A stretch of DNA of 64,000 nucleotides, from the NCBI GenBank assembly GCA_963780805.1, contig CAWADP010000009.1, positions 1,302,001-1,366,000 on the forward strand. The letters are read 5' to 3'. Shown here piece by piece: positions 38,536 to 48,081 of the stretch. A program made the translations under genes and the position numbers. The stretch is from JASHVB01 sp963780805 (GTDB lineage: Bacteria; Pseudomonadota; Alphaproteobacteria; Acetobacterales; Acetobacteraceae). Position 1 is the first letter of the stretch. The number at the start of each line of letters is the position of its first letter. The notes below the pieces were generated by a model, which saw only the letters and a list, made by a program, of their open reading frames with translations, was not told the DNA's origin and searched no databases.

Positions 38536-39282
38536 ATGGATAGCATGGAAGTCAACAAGTCGATTGCCGCGGTCCTGGTCGCCGGCATCGTGTTCTTTCT
38601 CACCGGCCTGGTCGCCGACAACCTGGTGTCGCCGACGCCGCTGGAGAAATCGGTGCTGGACATCAAGGGCGTGCCCGCGGAAGCCAGCACCGGCGGCCCG
38701 CCGAAGCCCGCGGTGCTGCCGGCAATCGCTCCGCTGCTGGCCAAGGCCGACGTGGGCGCCGGCGATAAGTTCGTGCATACCGTCTGCACTGCCTGCCATT
38801 CGTTCAATGAGGGCGGCAAGCCGATTATCGGCCCCAATCTGTACGGCATCGTCGGCGCGCCGCACGACCATGAGGCGGGCTTCGGCTACTCGCCCGCACT
38901 GGAGAAGTTCAAAGGCCAGCCCTGGACCTACGACTCGCTGAACCACTGGCTGGACGACCCGCAGGTGTACGCGCCGGGCACCCGCATGACCTTTACCGGC
39001 ATCAAGAACGACCAGCAGCGGGCCGATGTGATCGACTATCTGCACACGCTGTCGCAGCATCCCGAGCCGTTGCCCGCGCCTGAGCCCGCGGCAAAGGCTA
39101 CGCCCGCGGCGACGTCGCCGACCGGGACCGGCGCCGGCGGCGGCGTTCCCGTGGCCCCGCAGACCCCAGGGGCAGGGGCGGCTCCGGCAGGTGCAACTCC
39201 GGCAGGTGCGGCTCCGGCGGCCCCTGCTGCCGCACCTCCCGCATCCGCCACGGCCCCCGCCGCCCAACCCGCCAAGCAATAG
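38536..39282 (+). CDS. Membrane-anchored cytochrome c (CycM/c552-like)
   Basis: The protein begins with an uncleaved membrane anchor (KSIAAVLVAGIVFFLTGLVADNL) and carries one class I haem-binding site, CTACH, in VCTACHSFNEGGKPIIGPNL, with a distal Met in PGTRMTFTGIK. The tail from about residue 185 is a 60-residue Pro/Ala/Thr/Gly-rich low-complexity region. It resembles alphaproteobacterial CycM cytochromes, which shuttle electrons to the terminal oxidase, encoded next to kdsB and pheA. An alternative start is the ATG at 38545. Confidence 0.88.
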   Translation: MDSMEVNKSIAAVLVAGIVFFLTGLVADNLVSPTPLEKSVLDIKGVPAEASTGGPPKPAVLPAIAPLLAKADVGAGDKFVHTVCTACHSFNEGGKPIIGPNLYGIVGAPHDHEAGFGYSPALEKFKGQPWTYDSLNHWLDDPQVYAPGTRMTFTGIKNDQQRADVIDYLHTLSQHPEPLPAPEPAAKATPAATSPTGTGAGGGVPVAPQTPGAGAAPAGATPAGAAPAAPAAAPPASATAPAAQPAKQ

Positions 39283-39321
39283 CGCGCGACGCGGGGACTA
39301 GCGTCGCGCAGGAGGCTGCCG

Positions 39322-40152
39322 ATGCGGAACCGCCCCGACTACCTCGCGCACGCCATCCTCGGCCTGGGGGTGGTGTTGTTCGCCCTGCCGGTCTGGCTGG
39401 TCCTGGCCGGATCGACGCAGGACAGCAACGCCATCGCCCGCGGCGAGCTGTCACTGCTGCCGAATCTGTCTGGTCTCGCGACCTACGGGCGCGTGCTGAC
39501 CCAGGGCACCATGGGCTCGCAGCCGGTGTGGCACATGCTGCTGATCTCGCTCGGCATGGCGGTGGCGATCGCGGTGGGGAAGATCGTGATCTCCGTGTTG
39601 TCGGCCTATGCGGTGGTGTTCTTCCGCTTCCCATTCCGGCAGACCGCGTTCTGGCTGATCTTCGTCACCCTGATGCTGCCGGTGGAGGTGCGCATCATCC
39701 CCACCTACACCGTGATGGCGGATTTCGGCCTGATCAACCGCTTCAACGGCCTTTGGATTCCCCTGATCGCCTCCGCCACCGCCACGCTGCTGTTCCGCCA
39801 GATATTCGTGGCGATCCCGGATGAGCTGGTGGAGGCCGCGCGGATGGACGGCGCCGGTCCGCTGCGCTTCCTGCGCGACATCGTCCTGCCGGTCTCCGCC
39901 GCCAACATCGCCGCCCTGTTCGTTATTCTGTTCGTGTATGGCTGGAACCAATACCTGTGGCCGCTGCTGGTCGCGACCAATCCGAACCTGGACACCATCG
40001 TGATTGGCATTGTGAAGATGATCGGGGTGGAGACGCAGACCGACTGGTCCGCGGTGATGGCGACCGCGGTCCTGGCCCTGCTGCCCCCGGTCGTGGTGGT
40101 GGTTGTGATGCAGCGCTGGTTCGTCGCGGGGCTGACCGAGGGGGAGAAGTAG
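39322..40152 (+). CDS. ugpE: ABC transporter inner-membrane subunit UgpE (glycerol-3-phosphate type)
   Basis: The 276-residue permease has six membrane helices and the EAA loop ELVEAARMDGAGPLRFLRD that contacts the ATPase. The segments VFFRFPFRQTAFWLIFVTLM, PVEVRIIPTYTVMADFG and LFVILFVYGWNQYLWPLL match UgpE closely. It lacks neighbours for UgpB, UgpA and UgpC in this window, so either the rest of the system lies elsewhere or the gene is an isolated remnant that is still intact. It starts 39 bases after the cytochrome c gene. Confidence 0.88.
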   Translation: MRNRPDYLAHAILGLGVVLFALPVWLVLAGSTQDSNAIARGELSLLPNLSGLATYGRVLTQGTMGSQPVWHMLLISLGMAVAIAVGKIVISVLSAYAVVFFRFPFRQTAFWLIFVTLMLPVEVRIIPTYTVMADFGLINRFNGLWIPLIASATATLLFRQIFVAIPDELVEAARMDGAGPLRFLRDIVLPVSAANIAALFVILFVYGWNQYLWPLLVATNPNLDTIVIGIVKMIGVETQTDWSAVMATAVLALLPPVVVVVVMQRWFVAGLTEGEK

Positions 40153-40179
40153 GGGCCGCACGCGGATCTGTTGCGGCGC

Positions 40180-40401
40180 TCAATCGCCCGGAAGCGCGTG
40201 GCGGCCGCAAACGTTGCATCCAGCAGGCTGGCCGGCAGCCGCATGTTGAGTTGCGCCGTTTTCTTTTTCAAACTCGAACCGTGTCGGACGGAACTGCGAA
40301 AAGTCCAGGTCCGACAGATGCCGGGCGAGGAACGGCTCGGCTGCCGCGTCACTCTTGGGTCTCGGGATCTCGCGCTTTATAAGCCTTGATCTCCTTCGCA
40401 T
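40180..40401 (-). pseudogene. Antitoxin of a BrnT/BrnA-like pair (COG3514 type), damaged
   Basis: The N-terminal part reads IPRPKSDAAAEPFLARHLSD and then PTRFEFEK, characteristic of COG3514 antitoxins, followed in another frame by TAQLNMRLPASLLDA, the beginning of the ribbon-helix-helix. A +1 shift lies in the A-run near 40258. After LLDA the expected helix-turn-helix is not continued in either frame, so the C-terminus is degraded. The start overlaps the toxin end by 53 bases. Confidence 0.6.
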
Positions 40402-40661
40402 GCATGGGATCGGGCCATGATGGGGTGGATGAGCCGGCGCCCCATCCTGGTTCGGACGGCAATGGCGACGAACATGGCTCGACCCGTCGCGTTCCAATCA
40501 ACGGCGATGAGCCGATCGTCCAACCGCGAGTGCCTTACGTCGGGCGCCACGTGGGGATTGCCACGCGGCAGCGCCTCGATATCTGCCAGTGGCACACCGT
40601 GTTCGGCGCATTTCGCGCAATTCCCCGCATCCCAATCGAAACCAGCCACTGCGGGAACCAT
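40349..40661 (-). pseudogene. BrnT-type toxin (one frameshift in the given sequence)
   Basis: The sequence MVPAVAGFDWDAGNCAKCAE, followed by HGVPLADIEAL, DDRLIAVDWNATGRAMFVAIAVRT and RRLIHPI, matches the BrnT RNase fold. A +1 shift near 40405 moves the end (MHAKEIKAYKARDPETQE) into another frame. BrnT toxins cut mRNA and are neutralised by a downstream antitoxin; the order toxin-then-antitoxin seen here is typical. Both members are frameshifted in the given sequence, so activity is doubtful unless these are read errors. Confidence 0.65.
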
Positions 40662-40849
40662 GGCACATGCCAAATGATTGTCTATGCAAACGTAAGTGCG
40701 CCGGACCGCGATCGATCCTGCCGCGACGACGCAACTTCGCTCAACCGCGAGACGCACCACGAAACGCTCGATCCGTCTATTGCGCGGTTGCCCCCGAGTG
40801 CTTCGACGTCCTATGCGAAACTCCCCCCACACCGCGGAGTCGCAGCCGC

Positions 40850-43235
40850 ATGTCCTCCATCGCCACCGAGCTCGCTGAACTCCTGAGCCAGGCTCGCCGC
40901 CCCGGGGACTTCGTCACGTCCGGCACCACCGAGTTGCTGCCGCCCGGACTGTCGGTCGACGGGGTCGGCCCGATCGCTCTGCCGTTGCTGCCTTCCCAGG
41001 CCGCCCAGCTTGTCGCCGCGGCGGAACGTGCACCCTATGGCCGCGGGCCGGACACCATCGTCGATACGTCCGTCCGGAACACCTGGCAGATTGCGCCCGA
41101 CCGCGTGCGCATCGGCGGCCGCCATTGGCCGCGCACCCTGGCCACGATAATCGGCCTGGTCGCCGAGGGCCTTGGCGTCAGCGACCCGATCGAGGCCGAG
41201 TTCTACAAGCTGCTGATCTACGACCAGGGCAGCTTCTTCGTCAGCCATCGCGACACGGAGAAGACGCCCGGCATGTTTGCCACCCTGGTGGTCGTGCTGC
41301 CGTCATGCTGCACCGGCGGTGAGCTGGTGGTGCGGCACAAGGACCGTTCGGTGCGGCTCCAGCTGCGCACCGAGGACCCCGCCGAAGCAGCCTTCGCTGC
41401 GTTCTACGCCGACTGCCTGCACGAGGTGTTGCCGGTGACCGAAGGGTGCCGCCTGACCCTGGTCTACAACCTGATCCGCCGTGGCAAGGGCCACGCGCCG
41501 CAGCCGCCCGATTACGGCGCCGAGCAAGACCAGGTCGCGGCGCTGCTGCGCGATTGGCGTGCCGCGATGGGCGCCGGGCACGTCGGAAATGCGGAGGACA
41601 CCGAGGACTCGGAAGACGGGGACCCGGAAGACGGGGACTCGGAAGACGCGGACTCGGAAGAGGGGGACGCGACTGCGCCGGAGAAGCTGGTCTATCCGCT
41701 GGAGCATGCGTACACCGCGCCCGAACTCGGCTTTTCGGTGTTGAAGGGCGCCGATGCGGCGGCGGCAGGGGTGCTGGCCGGGGCGGCAAAGCGAGCGGAC
41801 TGTGCGTTGCACCTGGCCCTGGTGACACTGCAGGAGTTCCGGCTCCGCCGAATACGCGGACAATTACAGTCGCCGCCGTCGCCGGTGGGATCGCGATGAT
41901 GAAGACGACGACGACGAATACGAAGTCAGCGAAGTCTTCGATAGCTTCATCGGCCTGTCGGACTGGCGCGCCTACGACGGCACGCCGGTGTCCTGGGGCG
42001 AGATACCGGTCGAAGAGAATGAGCTGTCGCCGCCCGACCCGTTCCACGCCCTCGAGCCGGATGAGCTGCATTTCGAGGAAGCCAGCGGCAATGCCGGCGT
42101 CTCGTTCGAGCGGCAGTACCGGCGCGCCGCCCTGGTGCTCTGGCCAGCCGACCGCAGCCTGGCGGTGCTGACCCAGGCGGGGGTGGGAGTGACAGTGCCG
42201 CATTTGCGCGACCTGGCGGACCGCTGGGTTGCCGCCGGGGCGGTTCCCGGGGCGCCGGCCTGGCAGGAAGCCCATGCGCTCGCCGGCCACATGATGGACG
42301 ATTGGCCCGGCGATGGTGGCGGCCCTGTCCCCCAGGACGCCGACAGTCCAGCGGCCGGCATGCTCGCTGCGCTGACCCGGCTGGGGGATACCGATAGCAT
42401 CGTGGCGTTCCTCAGCCGGGTGACTGCGGCGGGCGCCGCGTTGTTCCGCCGCGACAACCCGGCAATCGTCGTGGCGCTGCGGCTGTTTCCGCCTGGTGCC
42501 GCCGCGGATCTGCTGGAGCGCGTCATCACCGGCAACGCTCCCAAGCGGTTTGCCGCCTGTGCCGATTTGCTCTCCAAGGTCTCGGCGGCGTTGCCATCGG
42601 TGCGGCCGGCGGACCTGTCCGAGACCGCGGCGACGCTGGTGGCGGCGCTGCCGGGTAACGCCACGCCGCGGGATTGGACCTGGCGTGGCGATACCGTCGA
42701 CGCAGGCTTTGTCAGCGATCTGCTGATCGCGCTGGGGGCAATCGATCAAGGGCTGGCGGACCGGGCCCTGACCCACATCCTGGCGCATCCGAAGTGCTAT
42801 GATCCGGACTCGATCCTGGTGCCGGCAGCGCGCGACCGGCTGCGCGGCACCGGAGTCGCCGGGCAGCCGGTGGTAGCGCGGCTGCGGGCAGCGTGCCTTG
42901 CGCATCTGGGCACCCGAATCGCACTGCCCCTGGCACCGCCAGCCGATTGGCGGCGCCCCGGCGCGGTCGGCTGCGGCTGCAAGCATTGCACCGAGCTCAG
43001 CCGGTTCCTCGCCGATCCCGCCCAGCGGGTGTGGGTCTTCCGCGCCGTCGCCGCCGACCGCAACCACGTCGAGAGCGCGATCATGACGGCAAACTGCGAT
43101 GTGGACAGGAAGACGGACCAGCACGGGCGGCCGTACAGCCTGATCTGCACCAAGAACCAGGCCAGCTATGAGCGGCTGGTCAAGCAGCGCGGGCAGGACC
43201 TGGCCGACGCGGAGAGCCTGCAAGCCCTCAATTGA
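40850..43235 (+). CDS. Long PKHD-type 2-oxoglutarate/Fe(II) dioxygenase (one frameshift in the given sequence)
   Basis: The first 230 residues are a prolyl-hydroxylase-like domain with the HxD motif in FFVSHRDTEKTPG and the distal His and 2-oxoglutarate-binding Arg in CLHEVLPVTEGCRLTLVYNL. An acidic repeat follows (residues of about 245-275, GDxED units), then about 500 further residues. A second half in another frame begins near EYADNYSRRRRRWDRDDEDDD. One inserted base near 41841 explains the switch. The C-terminus contains CGCKHCTELSRFLADP, a CxCxxC group that could bind zinc. The reconstructed length is about 795 residues. Its substrate is unknown. Confidence 0.75.
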
Positions 43236-43316
43236 CGGCGTCGGATCGGCGGAATTGTCCGCCGGCTGGACGATTGGCCCGGGCGGCGGCGTGTCCAGCT
43301 GCACTGCGTCCGAGCG

Positions 43317-44279
43317 CTAATGCGGGAAGCCGAACAGTACCTGCGCGTTGTGGTGCAGGATCTGGTCGGCGATCTCGGGCGCCAGGCCGATCCGTGCGAT
43401 GAACGCGAAAGTGTCGCGGTAGGATTCGTACTCCTGCAACACCGGATAGTCGCTGCCCGTCACCAGTCTGTCCGCGCCGAACGCCTCGCACGCGCAGGTC
43501 AGCGCGGCCTTCGACCCATAGCACACCGTATCGTACCAAAAGCGCCGGGCGGTGACGCTGGGAAGTTCGGCCAGCGCACCCAGGTCGCGCACGCCCTGCT
43601 TGTCCAGCCGGTTCAGCAGCATCGGGATCGGGCCCCCCAGATGCGGCACGATGAAGCGGATGCGTGGGTAGCGGTGGGGAATCTGCCGCGCGATTATGTG
43701 TGCCACGAACATCGCGTCCTCCACCGAATTGCCGATCGAGGCGCGGAATCCCCAGTCGTTGATCACCGGCGAGCACACGCCGGTCACCGAGGGATGCACG
43801 AACAGGATGGCGCCGCGGCGGTCGAGTTCGGCGTAGATGGGCTCGAAGTCGGGTTCCGCGATCGACCGGCCGAGGCAGGAGATGTTCATGTTGACCCCGA
43901 CGCAGCCGAGCTGGTCCAGCCCCCGCTCCAACTCGCGCAGTGAGGCGTCGATGTGCGGCAGCGGCAGCATGACGTAAGAGGCGATGCGGTCCGGGTAGCG
44001 CGCCGCCAGCTCGGCGTATCCGTCGTTGAGCAAGTGGATGGCGGCGACGCCCTCGGCTTCGTCGGGCAGGTAGGGCTGGCGGTGTGGCGACAGAATCTGG
44101 CGTTCGACGCCGGCCGCGTCCATCAGCGCGAACCGGCCCTGGATGTCGTCCGGGGAATCCGACACCGGATGGCGGGCGATACCGGTCTTGTCCGGCACCC
44201 CGACGCGGGGCGGGAAGCGGTCGCGCATGAACAGGGAGAATTCCAGCGGGATGTAGTGGGCATGGACGTCGCAGATCAT
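43317..44279 (-). CDS. ACMSD-type metal-dependent amidohydrolase / decarboxylase
   Basis: The 320-residue enzyme has the metal-binding DVHAHYIPL near its N-terminus, the central FVHPSVTG and FIVPHLGGPIPMLLNRL segments and the catalytic Asp in LVTGSDYPVLQEY. This is the amidohydrolase_2 family of 2-amino-3-carboxymuconate semialdehyde decarboxylase and related hydrolases, which often act in aromatic catabolism. Two ATGs are close (44285 and 44279). The ggagga site abuts the first and lies correctly for the second, so I use the latter. Confidence 0.88.
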   Translation of the reverse strand: MICDVHAHYIPLEFSLFMRDRFPPRVGVPDKTGIARHPVSDSPDDIQGRFALMDAAGVERQILSPHRQPYLPDEAEGVAAIHLLNDGYAELAARYPDRIASYVMLPLPHIDASLRELERGLDQLGCVGVNMNISCLGRSIAEPDFEPIYAELDRRGAILFVHPSVTGVCSPVINDWGFRASIGNSVEDAMFVAHIIARQIPHRYPRIRFIVPHLGGPIPMLLNRLDKQGVRDLGALAELPSVTARRFWYDTVCYGSKAALTCACEAFGADRLVTGSDYPVLQEYESYRDTFAFIARIGLAPEIADQILHHNAQVLFGFPH

Positions 44280-44285
44280 GGGCAT

Positions 44286-45171
44286 TCCTCCGGCGCCGAG
44301 CGTGGCATAGTTGGGATACGCCGGACAAATTCTCCTTCCCAGGCCTTGGTCACGCGGCGCCGAATGGCGGCGTGCCTGGCGCGTGTTGCGACAGAGTCTC
44401 ATGGAGGTCTCTGCTCTTTTTCTGGGCTCTTTTTCTGGCGAGACCGATTTGTCCGACGTCCGGGCGCGTGAGGTCGAGGCGCGTCCTTATGGTGTATGGG
44501 GTCCTGGTCGCGGATTTTTGCTGCGCTGCGCAGCGGCCGGGCTGGGCGGCGAGGAACGGCGCGCCGTTCTGGTGCATGGAGTTCCAGCGCGGCAATTCGT
44601 ACGTCGGCCGGCCGAAGGGGCGCGGCAGGGTGCTCGGCGCGGGGGGGCCGGAATGCAAGTCTCACGGTCGTCTCGTTAGGAATTTGGTGAGATTCTTCCC
44701 CGAAGATTGAGACGGAGCGGATGCCTGTCTCGCGATCGTCTCGTTTCGTTCGCTGCGAGACGGCTTGTGCGTGACACTCGGGCGCGCATGCCGAACCTGC
44801 GGGGCGGTTGGCGGCAAAGCAAGAATTGGGACGCAGATGAGGAGCAGATGCACCCGCGGGTCAAAGCCCTCGGAATCCGCAGGCAGGCTGCGGACGGACC
44901 CCGGATCTTGGGTCGGGGCAGGCGCAAATGGGCTGCTGCACGATCGCGGCCCATGCCATGGATCTGGCATGAGCGGTCGTGCTGCGGCAGCGCACTCAGG
45001 CGACCGGCGTAGGTCCGCGTCATCTGCCGCTGATCTGCGTGAAGCCTTCCTTCGGCGCCCCATGCCGCAGCGGGCGGACGGGAGAAGGTGCCCTTTCATC
45101 CTGCGCAGGATTTTGCCGTTGTAGCGCCGCGGCACTGCATGCGCTTTGGTTTGGGACGGAGGCAGCACGAA
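44286..45171. other. No gene recognised
   Basis: Nearly 900 bases hold no frame with recognisable features. Short words such as cgatcgtctcg and gtctcacggtcgtctcg recur between 44660 and 44760. The stretch marks the start of the accessory region and may be degraded mobile DNA. Confidence 0.4.
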
Positions 45172-45852
45172 TCAGAACGGCGGGGCCGGCCATGCTCTGG
45201 CCCCGGTCGGGTAGGCGCAACAGGAGTGATGGTGGCAGCAAGCAGGCGGTCCGTTCGGAGGACCGGTGGCGACAGGCGCAACGGCCGGCCGCCGAGGCGC
45301 AGGGGCCACGGCAGGCTCGGGTTCGTCAGGCGCGACGTTCAGGGCCGGCGGCGGCACGGCGAAATCATTGTTTCGCGAAAGCGATGCTGCCATCGCATCG
45401 GCAGCTGGAGTCACTGCGGCCATGCCGATCATGCCGGGCACGATCGCGGGGTTCTCCCACCACTGAAGGCCGCACGGCGGCAGGCCGGCGCGGAAGCCTT
45501 GCACGCTGCCGCCAAACGCGACGATGGCACGGGAGAGCTCCGGCCAGTCCGGATGGCGCGGACCGATGCCGCAGCGGCGGCACATCCATTCGATGGCGCG
45601 ACCGAACGTGCCGCGGACCGACGCGGCGAGTGCCTGCGCCGAGCCGGGCGGCAGGTCCGGCCGGTCGTGGACCCATGACGTTAGAGCGGGAGAGCCGCGG
45701 TGGCCGGCGGCGAGGCGGCGTTGCTGCAGGAAATGGATGAGCAGGGCGAGGAGATGGACGAGCCAGTCCGGCAAATATGCGGGCGCGTCTGGGCCGGCCC
45801 GATCTGCATCGGGGGAATGGGCTTCGGCCGGAGCGGTGTGCCAGGGGCGCAT
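45172..45852 (-). CDS. Hypothetical protein with conserved-looking core
   Basis: The 226-residue product has a hydrophobic segment near the N-terminus (WLVHLLALLIHFLQQRRLAA), a Trp/Cys-containing core (GRAIEWMCRRCGIGPRHPDW, PCGLQWWENPAIVPGMIGM) and a Pro/Ala-rich tail. The core does not look like chance translation, having clustered Trp, Cys and Gly. I do not recognise a family. The ATG at 45852 lies just inside a region with a promoter-like AT-rich stretch. Confidence 0.45.
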   Translation of the reverse strand: MRPWHTAPAEAHSPDADRAGPDAPAYLPDWLVHLLALLIHFLQQRRLAAGHRGSPALTSWVHDRPDLPPGSAQALAASVRGTFGRAIEWMCRRCGIGPRHPDWPELSRAIVAFGGSVQGFRAGLPPCGLQWWENPAIVPGMIGMAAVTPAADAMAASLSRNNDFAVPPPALNVAPDEPEPAVAPAPRRPAVAPVATGPPNGPPACCHHHSCCAYPTGARAWPAPPF

Positions 45853-45885
45853 GTCGGCGATGTTTTACGCCAGGAGGGAGCGTCT

Positions 45886-45913
45886 TGTCAACAAAAATAA
45901 CAATAAATGTTAT
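45886..45913 (-). promoter_or_regulatory. Candidate promoter and operator palindrome
   Basis: On the minus strand TTGACA (45886-45891) lies next to a 17-bp palindrome ataacaataaatgttat at 45897-45913, whose outer six bases on each side are exact complements. The stretch is AT-rich in otherwise GC-rich DNA. It sits between the hypothetical gene ending its 5' side at 45852 and the divergent SDR gene, so it could bind a regulator controlling either. No -10 matching the consensus is obvious. Confidence 0.4.
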
Positions 45914-46176
45914 AAGAGGGGCTGCGCGCCTTCGCGGGCCGCAGCACGCCTGATCTGGCTTTCCCACCCGGTGGGGCAGGAACCGGCGCCGGCCGGCCGG
46001 TTCCGACCCAGGTCGGACCGAGTCAGCCCAGCGAAAGGTCCCGAAGGCGGACGCCTGAAGCTTGCGCAGCGTGTTAAGGTCGCACACCCGGGCCGGGCCA
46101 ACAGGGCGATGCCCGCCGGATGGATACGACGGGATCGTGGACGCGCGTTTCGCGATGCAATGAAAGGTGGGCGAAC

Positions 46177-46944
46177 ATGGGAAGGCTCGACGGCAAGGTC
46201 GCAGCGGTGACGGGCGGGGCATCGGGGATTGGCGAGGCGACGGTCAGGCGTTTCGTCGCCGAGGGCGCGAGGGTGGCATTCTGCGATCGGGACGGCGAGC
46301 GCGGCCAGCGAGTGGCGGCCGAACTCGAGGCCGCCGGCGCCAAGGTCGCCTTCACGCAGGCTGACGTTGGTACCGAGGCCGCATGCCTGGGCTTCGTCAA
46401 CGGTGCCGAGCAGAAGTTCGGGCGCCTCGACATCCTGGTGAACAATGCCGGCATCCGCAAATATGAGAAGGTGGACGAGGCGAGCGCGGCGAGCTGGAAC
46501 GAGATCCTCAGCGTCAACCTGATGGGATACGTGTTCTGCACCAAGGCGGCGGTGCCGCTGATGCGGCGGGGCGGGGGCGGCGCAATAGTCAACGTCGCGT
46601 CGGTGCGGTCCGTCGTCGCGGGCGGCGGCAATTTGCAATACGACACCACCAAGGCCGCGGTCGCGGGCTTGACACGGGGGCTGGCGGCTGATCACTCGGC
46701 GGAGGGCATTCGAGTGAACGCCGTCGGGCCTGGCCCGATTTTTACCCCGTTCCATGCGCGCCGCATTGCCGCGGCCGGCGAGAGCGTGGAGCAATACAAC
46801 GCCAAGGCTGCGCAAGGCACCATGCTGAAGCGCCCCGGCCGTGCCGAGGAGGTCGCCGCCGCGATCCTGTTCCTGGCCTCCGACGATGCGTCCTATGTCA
46901 CCGGGGCGCTGCTGTTCGTGGACGGGGGGATGACGGCGATGTGA
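46177..46944 (+). CDS. Short-chain dehydrogenase/reductase, source of the dispersed 3' fragments
   Basis: The 255-residue protein has TGGASGIG, NNAGIRKYE, the catalytic NVASVRS and YDTTK motifs, and the SDR ending PGRAEEVAAAILFLASDDASYVTG and LLFVDGGMTAM. It is a complete classical SDR; CDRDGERG at the end of strand 2 favours NAD. The start at 46177 is preceded by a gtgggcgaac sequence without a strong ribosome binding site. Partial copies of its 3' end appear at 52565, 56724, 57742 and 60974, all in the same orientation. Confidence 0.88.
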   Translation: MGRLDGKVAAVTGGASGIGEATVRRFVAEGARVAFCDRDGERGQRVAAELEAAGAKVAFTQADVGTEAACLGFVNGAEQKFGRLDILVNNAGIRKYEKVDEASAASWNEILSVNLMGYVFCTKAAVPLMRRGGGGAIVNVASVRSVVAGGGNLQYDTTKAAVAGLTRGLAADHSAEGIRVNAVGPGPIFTPFHARRIAAAGESVEQYNAKAAQGTMLKRPGRAEEVAAAILFLASDDASYVTGALLFVDGGMTAM

Positions 46945-46970
46945 GGAATTTCAGGCCCACTCCGCCTCTG

Positions 46971-48080
46971 TCACACACCCTTCGTACCAAAGCCACGCGG
47001 TGCGGCCGCGACGCGATCATGGTCCCCGAATCCTCGCGTTCTTGCCACCGCGGCGAGGGAGGCGGTCGCGTTCGGCACGCTCGTCCTGAGGTCTGATCGC
47101 GCCGTGATTTGTTGTCCGAAATGCGGGCGATCGCCTCCTCCGGCGTCATGCATGGGCGTTGCCGGCATGGGCATTGCCGGCGGGGCGCGGTACCGTGCGC
47201 GGCGCAGCGCCGCGTCCTGAAGCATTGCCGCGGCCTCGGCGGGACGAACGGACAAAACGAAGCCGGGAATAACCATCCTACGGCTCGAACCCTTATAGCG
47301 CAGTCGGATCGCCAATCCGGTCGCCGTCCTGCGAATGGGTATGATGCCCATCAAACGCACAACGCGCTGACTGATCAGGATGGCTTCCACTGCTTCCCAG
47401 GGCACCAGCCGCGACGTGGTCAGCGTCCGCACCAAGATCTGACGCTCGTCCCACGCAAGCGCGGTCAGATCGCTTTTCATGCCCATGAGCATCGGCCTGA
47501 TGCCGCCCAACAGCGCAAGTGCCAAGACCACCAGAATGAGCACGTTGATCTGAATATGCCAATGGGAATGAGCATTGAACGCGAAGGCCACCAGCATGAA
47601 CAGAGGAAACAGCGCTACCGTGTTGAGGAGCAATTTCGCGCGACTGTAACAAATCACCGATCCGCCGCCGGGCGCCCCGATCCCGACGTCGCGCGCGAGA
47701 TTATCGTGGCTCGCCCATGATTCCTGCCGGCTGCCCGAACTGGCTCCGTCCGGCGTCGACCAGGACCGTGAGAGGTTCGACCGCGCGCCCCCGAACGCAA
47801 CGCGTGCATTCCGTAGCGTGACCCAGCCAAACAACAGGCTGCAACCCAGCACGAGGACGGCCATGGGACTATTGCCAGTCAAACCAGCGGCCAGCGCGGC
47901 GCAACCTGACACGAGAGCGAGCATGCCGCAATAAATGGTGCCGATCATCGCGCGGCCCCTGTTCACTCCGGAACTGAAGCCCGAGAGGGACGTGGACGCG
48001 GCGCCGCCAAACCAGCGGGCGGCTTTGACTGTACGATCCTCGTTGTGCCGGTACAAGTCGCCGGCCGGCTTGCTGATCAT
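46971..48080 (-). CDS. Membrane protein with PH-like domain
   Basis: The 369-residue protein has two pairs of membrane helices (YCGMLALVSGCAALAAGL and AVLVLGCSLLFGWVTL; LLLNTVALFPLFMLVAFAFN and INVLILVVLALALLGGI). A domain after residue 210 (LTALAWDERQILVRTLTTSR, VPWEAVEAILISQRVVRL, RRMVIPGFVLSV) resembles bacterial PH-like domains of membrane-bound proteins. The C-terminal 60 residues are low complexity. The start lies one base after the stop of pspA, so it is coupled to the PspA-like protein. No named family is certain. Confidence 0.6.
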   Translation of the reverse strand: MISKPAGDLYRHNEDRTVKAARWFGGAASTSLSGFSSGVNRGRAMIGTIYCGMLALVSGCAALAAGLTGNSPMAVLVLGCSLLFGWVTLRNARVAFGGARSNLSRSWSTPDGASSGSRQESWASHDNLARDVGIGAPGGGSVICYSRAKLLLNTVALFPLFMLVAFAFNAHSHWHIQINVLILVVLALALLGGIRPMLMGMKSDLTALAWDERQILVRTLTTSRLVPWEAVEAILISQRVVRLMGIIPIRRTATGLAIRLRYKGSSRRMVIPGFVLSVRPAEAAAMLQDAALRRARYRAPPAMPMPATPMHDAGGGDRPHFGQQITARSDLRTSVPNATASLAAVARTRGFGDHDRVAAAPRGFGTKGV

Positions 48081-48081
48081 C

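Noticed and set aside
40589..40849. An upstream extension of the 2-oxoglutarate dioxygenase
   Set aside because: The extra 87 residues overlap the antisense of the BrnT-like toxin and have no domain; the ATG at 40850 gives a normal N-terminus.
44662..45168. Minus-strand open frame between the amidohydrolase and the hypothetical gene
   Set aside because: Three overlapping frames are open here with equal lack of features, suggesting chance openness.
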